Origin: Eubacterium sp.
GTDB lineage: Bacteria > Bacillota_A > Clostridia > Peptostreptococcales > Anaerovoracaceae
Assembly (NCBI GenBank): GCA_021769545.1
Contig: JAETSS010000087.1
Span: forward strand, 1-6,202
Direction: 5' to 3'
Length of the DNA: 6,202 nt
Made by a program: the position numbers and the translations under genes. Each line of letters opens with the position of its first letter. The first letter of the stretch is position 1. This document shows, piece after piece, positions 3,854-6,202 of this stretch. The notes beneath the pieces were generated by a model. The model was given only the letters and a program-made list of their open reading frames with translations, was not told the origin of the DNA and did not search any database.

Positions 3854-6202
3854 CTACATAAGCGCCGTATCTCTTGCAGCCAGCTCCTTGTACGTATTGT
3901 ACTTGGTATTGGCATTCTCCTCCGTGATCTCAAACAGCTTCTCGGCCACATCAGGGAACTCCTTAGCCAGGGATGAGTATCTCACCTGTCCCATGATGAA
4001 GTCTCTGAAGCTTGCCGTAGGCTCCTTGGAATCCAGGCTGAACGGATTCTTTCCTTCCTTCTTAAGGTCAGGATTGTATCTGTAAAGGTGCCAGTATCCT
4101 GATTCCACTGCGTCCTTGATGTTCTCCTGGGACTTGCCCATTCCCTTCTTGAGGCCATGGTTGATGCATGGTGCATATGCTATGATGATGGACGGTCCGT
4201 CGTACTTCTCCGCTTCTATTATCGCCTTCATAAGCTGGTTCTTGTCTGCTCCCATTCCTACCTGGGCTACATATACATATCCGTATGACATGGCTATCAG
4301 TCCAAGATCCTTCTTCTTCACTCTCTTACCTGCCGCTGCGAACTTGGCAACTGCTGCTACAGGCGTCGACTTGGACGCCTGACCTCCCGTGTTGGAGTAT
4401 ACTTCCGTATCGAATACCAGGATATTGATGTTCTCTCCCGATGCCAGTACATGGTCGAGTCCGCCGTATCCGATATCGTATGCCCATCCGTCTCCTCCAA
4501 GTGCCCAGAAGGACTTCTTTACAAGGTAATCCTTAAGCTCCATGATGGTGCCGCAAAGCTCCTTGATCTTAGCATCATCCGTCTTCATGTTTTCGATGGC
4601 TGCTACTACGTTATCGCTCTTTGCTCTCGTTTCTGTTCCGTCTTCCTTGTACTGGATCCACTCCGTCATGGCTGTCCTGAGTGCGTCATCTACGTCAAGC
4701 TCAAGGAGTTCCTTCATGGTCTCTTCCAGCTTTCCTCTCATCTGCTTGTCGGCCATCAGCATTCCGTATCCATACTCTGCGTTGTCCTCGAACAGTGAGT
4801 TGGCCCATGCAGGTCCTCTTCCGTTCTCATCCTTGCAGTACGGCATCGAAGGTGCCGATGCTCCCCATATGGATGAGCATCCCGTAGCGTTGGCTATCAT
4901 CATCCTGTCTCCAAAGAGCTGTGTGACCAGCTTGATGTACGGCGTCTCTCCGCATCCTGCACATGCTCCCGAGAATTCTATATATGGCTTAGCGAACTGG
5001 CTTCCCTTTACCGTCTGTACGTTTACCTTTTCTTCTTTTCTAGGCAGCTTGATCCCGTACTCCCAGTTCTCGCTTTCCTTTTCCACCTCTGCAAACGGCT
5101 TCATTACCAGCGCCTTGTTCTTTGCAGGACAGATGTCTGCACAGTTTCCGCAGCCAAGGCAGTCCAGCGCTGATACCTGCATCCTGTAGGAAAGTCCTTC
5201 CATGCCCTTGCCAGTAGCCTTGATGGTCTCAAAGCCTGCAGGAGCGTTGGCTTTCTCTTCCTCATCCAGAAGCACAGGTCTTATTGCTGCATGCGGACAT
5301 ACGAATGAACACTGGTTGCACTGTATGCAGTTTTCAGGCTGCCACTGCGGCAGATGTGCTCCTACTCCTCGCTTTTCGTATGCTGCCGTTCCCGATGGGA
5401 ATGTTCCGTCTTCTATTCCGTCGAATGCGCTTACAGGCAGGTCATCTCCCTCCTGCTTGTTCATAGGGATCAGTATCTGCTCTATGAATTCAGGAAGCTC
5501 TACCTTTTCGCCTGCTGGATCCTCTGCATCTGACCAGTCAGCAGGTATCTCTACCTTTCTGATGGCTGTTATTCCCTTATCTACTGCTGCGCAGTTCATA
5601 TCAACGATGTTCTGGCCCTTCTTACCATAGGACTTGTTGATTCCATCCTTTAAGTATTCCACGGCCTTGTCGATAGGAATTACGTTTGTCAGCTTGAAGA
5701 ATGCTGCCTGCATGATCATGTTGATCCTGCTTCCCAGTCCTATCTCTTCTGCTATCTTTCCTGCATCTATCGCATAGAAGTCGATCTTCTTTTCCGCTAT
5801 ATCTCTCTTTACCTTTGCAGGAAGGTGCTCTGAAAGCTCTTTATCGTCCCACAGGCAGTTCAGCAGGAACGTTCCGCCTTCCTTGAGGTCTTTGAGCATA
5901 TCGTACTGTCTGATATATGCCTGGTTATGACATGCCACGAAGTCAGCCTGGTTGATCAGGTATGTGGACTGTATCGGCTTTTCTCCGAATCTCAAGTGAG
6001 ATATCGTTACTCCGCCTGATTTCTTCGAGTCGTATGCAAAGTACCCCTGGGCATACATGTCTGTCTTGTCTCCGATGATCTTGATGGCTGTCTTGTTGGC
6101 TCCTACCGTTCCGTCTGAGCCCAGTCCCCAGAACTTACATTTGATTGTTCCTTCCGGCTCTCTTGCTATTCCCGATACATATGGCAGGGAAAGTCCCGTC
6201 AC
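3854..6202 (-). CDS. nifJ: Pyruvate:ferredoxin (flavodoxin) oxidoreductase, C-terminal two thirds
   Basis: PFOR oxidises pyruvate with CoA to acetyl-CoA and CO2 and passes electrons to ferredoxin or flavodoxin, a central energy step in anaerobes. The frame enters from the right edge: 783 codons are visible, of about 1,170-1,190 usual, so the N-terminal pyruvate/TPP-binding domains lie outside and the first visible codon is not the start. In visible numbering, the gamma domain opens with KFWGLGSDGTVGANKTAIKI (23-42). Two ferredoxin motifs follow: Cys292, 295, 298, 302 and Cys348, 351, 354, 358. The C-terminal TPP domain has Cys414, Cys417, Cys442 and Cys679, expected ligands of the third 4Fe-4S cluster, plus GGDGWAYDIGYGG (569-581) and YSNTGGQASKSTP (602-614) for Mg-TPP. 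It ends near the usual position, without the C-terminal extension known from Desulfovibrio africanus. No ligand is missing and no frameshift is seen. Confidence 0.98.
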   Translation of the reverse strand: MTGLSLPYVSGIAREPEGTIKCKFWGLGSDGTVGANKTAIKIIGDKTDMYAQGYFAYDSKKSGGVTISHLRFGEKPIQSTYLINQADFVACHNQAYIRQYDMLKDLKEGGTFLLNCLWDDKELSEHLPAKVKRDIAEKKIDFYAIDAGKIAEEIGLGSRINMIMQAAFFKLTNVIPIDKAVEYLKDGINKSYGKKGQNIVDMNCAAVDKGITAIRKVEIPADWSDAEDPAGEKVELPEFIEQILIPMNKQEGDDLPVSAFDGIEDGTFPSGTAAYEKRGVGAHLPQWQPENCIQCNQCSFVCPHAAIRPVLLDEEEKANAPAGFETIKATGKGMEGLSYRMQVSALDCLGCGNCADICPAKNKALVMKPFAEVEKESENWEYGIKLPRKEEKVNVQTVKGSQFAKPYIEFSGACAGCGETPYIKLVTQLFGDRMMIANATGCSSIWGASAPSMPYCKDENGRGPAWANSLFEDNAEYGYGMLMADKQMRGKLEETMKELLELDVDDALRTAMTEWIQYKEDGTETRAKSDNVVAAIENMKTDDAKIKELCGTIMELKDYLVKKSFWALGGDGWAYDIGYGGLDHVLASGENINILVFDTEVYSNTGGQASKSTPVAAVAKFAAAGKRVKKKDLGLIAMSYGYVYVAQVGMGADKNQLMKAIIEAEKYDGPSIIIAYAPCINHGLKKGMGKSQENIKDAVESGYWHLYRYNPDLKKEGKNPFSLDSKEPTASFRDFIMGQVRYSSLAKEFPDVAEKLFEITEENANTKYNTYKELAARDTALM

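Noticed and set aside
1..6202. Defence system, mobile element, CRISPR array, tRNA or rRNA
   Set aside because: No repeats with spacers, transposase, integrase, nuclease or toxin-antitoxin features were seen. All confident genes are housekeeping or metabolic.

Overview
This 6.2 kb window looks like core genome of an anaerobic Gram-positive bacterium, most likely a member of the Clostridia. The clues are a single-chain pyruvate:ferredoxin oxidoreductase, an ECF-type riboflavin transporter subunit under an FMN riboswitch, clean intrinsic terminators, and the tsaE-tsaB-rimI-tsaD gene order common in Firmicutes. I cannot name the genus. Every gene I can support lies on the minus strand, so transcription runs from the right edge to the left. 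No mobile element, CRISPR array, rRNA or tRNA is visible.

Right part (6202 to 3548): the C-terminal two thirds of nifJ (PFOR) enter from the right edge and stop at 3854. A near-consensus promoter (TTGACA, 18 bp, TATAAT) starts only 7 bp past that stop. It drives an FMN riboswitch (about 3810-3676), an attenuator hairpin (3637-3614) and then ribU (3550-2960), the substrate-binding membrane subunit of a riboflavin ECF transporter. A strong hairpin with U tracts on both strands (2903-2946) ends ribU.

Middle (2959 to 2624, 336 bp): no confident gene. It holds the ribU terminator, a roughly 180-bp segment bounded by a perfect 13-bp inverted repeat with nested hairpins, a doubtful 57-codon ORF that ends in an ATGA overlap with tsaE, and an extended -10 promoter placed unusually close to the tsaE start.

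Left part (2623 to 1): a compact t6A operon, tsaE-tsaB-rimI-(small Cys protein)-tsaD, with tsaD running off the left edge. TsaD, TsaB and TsaE are the bacterial proteins that transfer threonylcarbamoyl to A37 of ANN-decoding tRNAs; RimI is a protein N-terminal acetyltransferase that often shares this operon. The least explained gene is the 59-residue four-cysteine protein between rimI and tsaD, which has a strong ribosome-binding site and overlaps tsaD by ATGA. Most of the window is ordinary housekeeping. The points worth a second look are that small protein, the inverted-repeat segment ahead of tsaE, and the lack of a separate nifJ terminator before the riboswitch.
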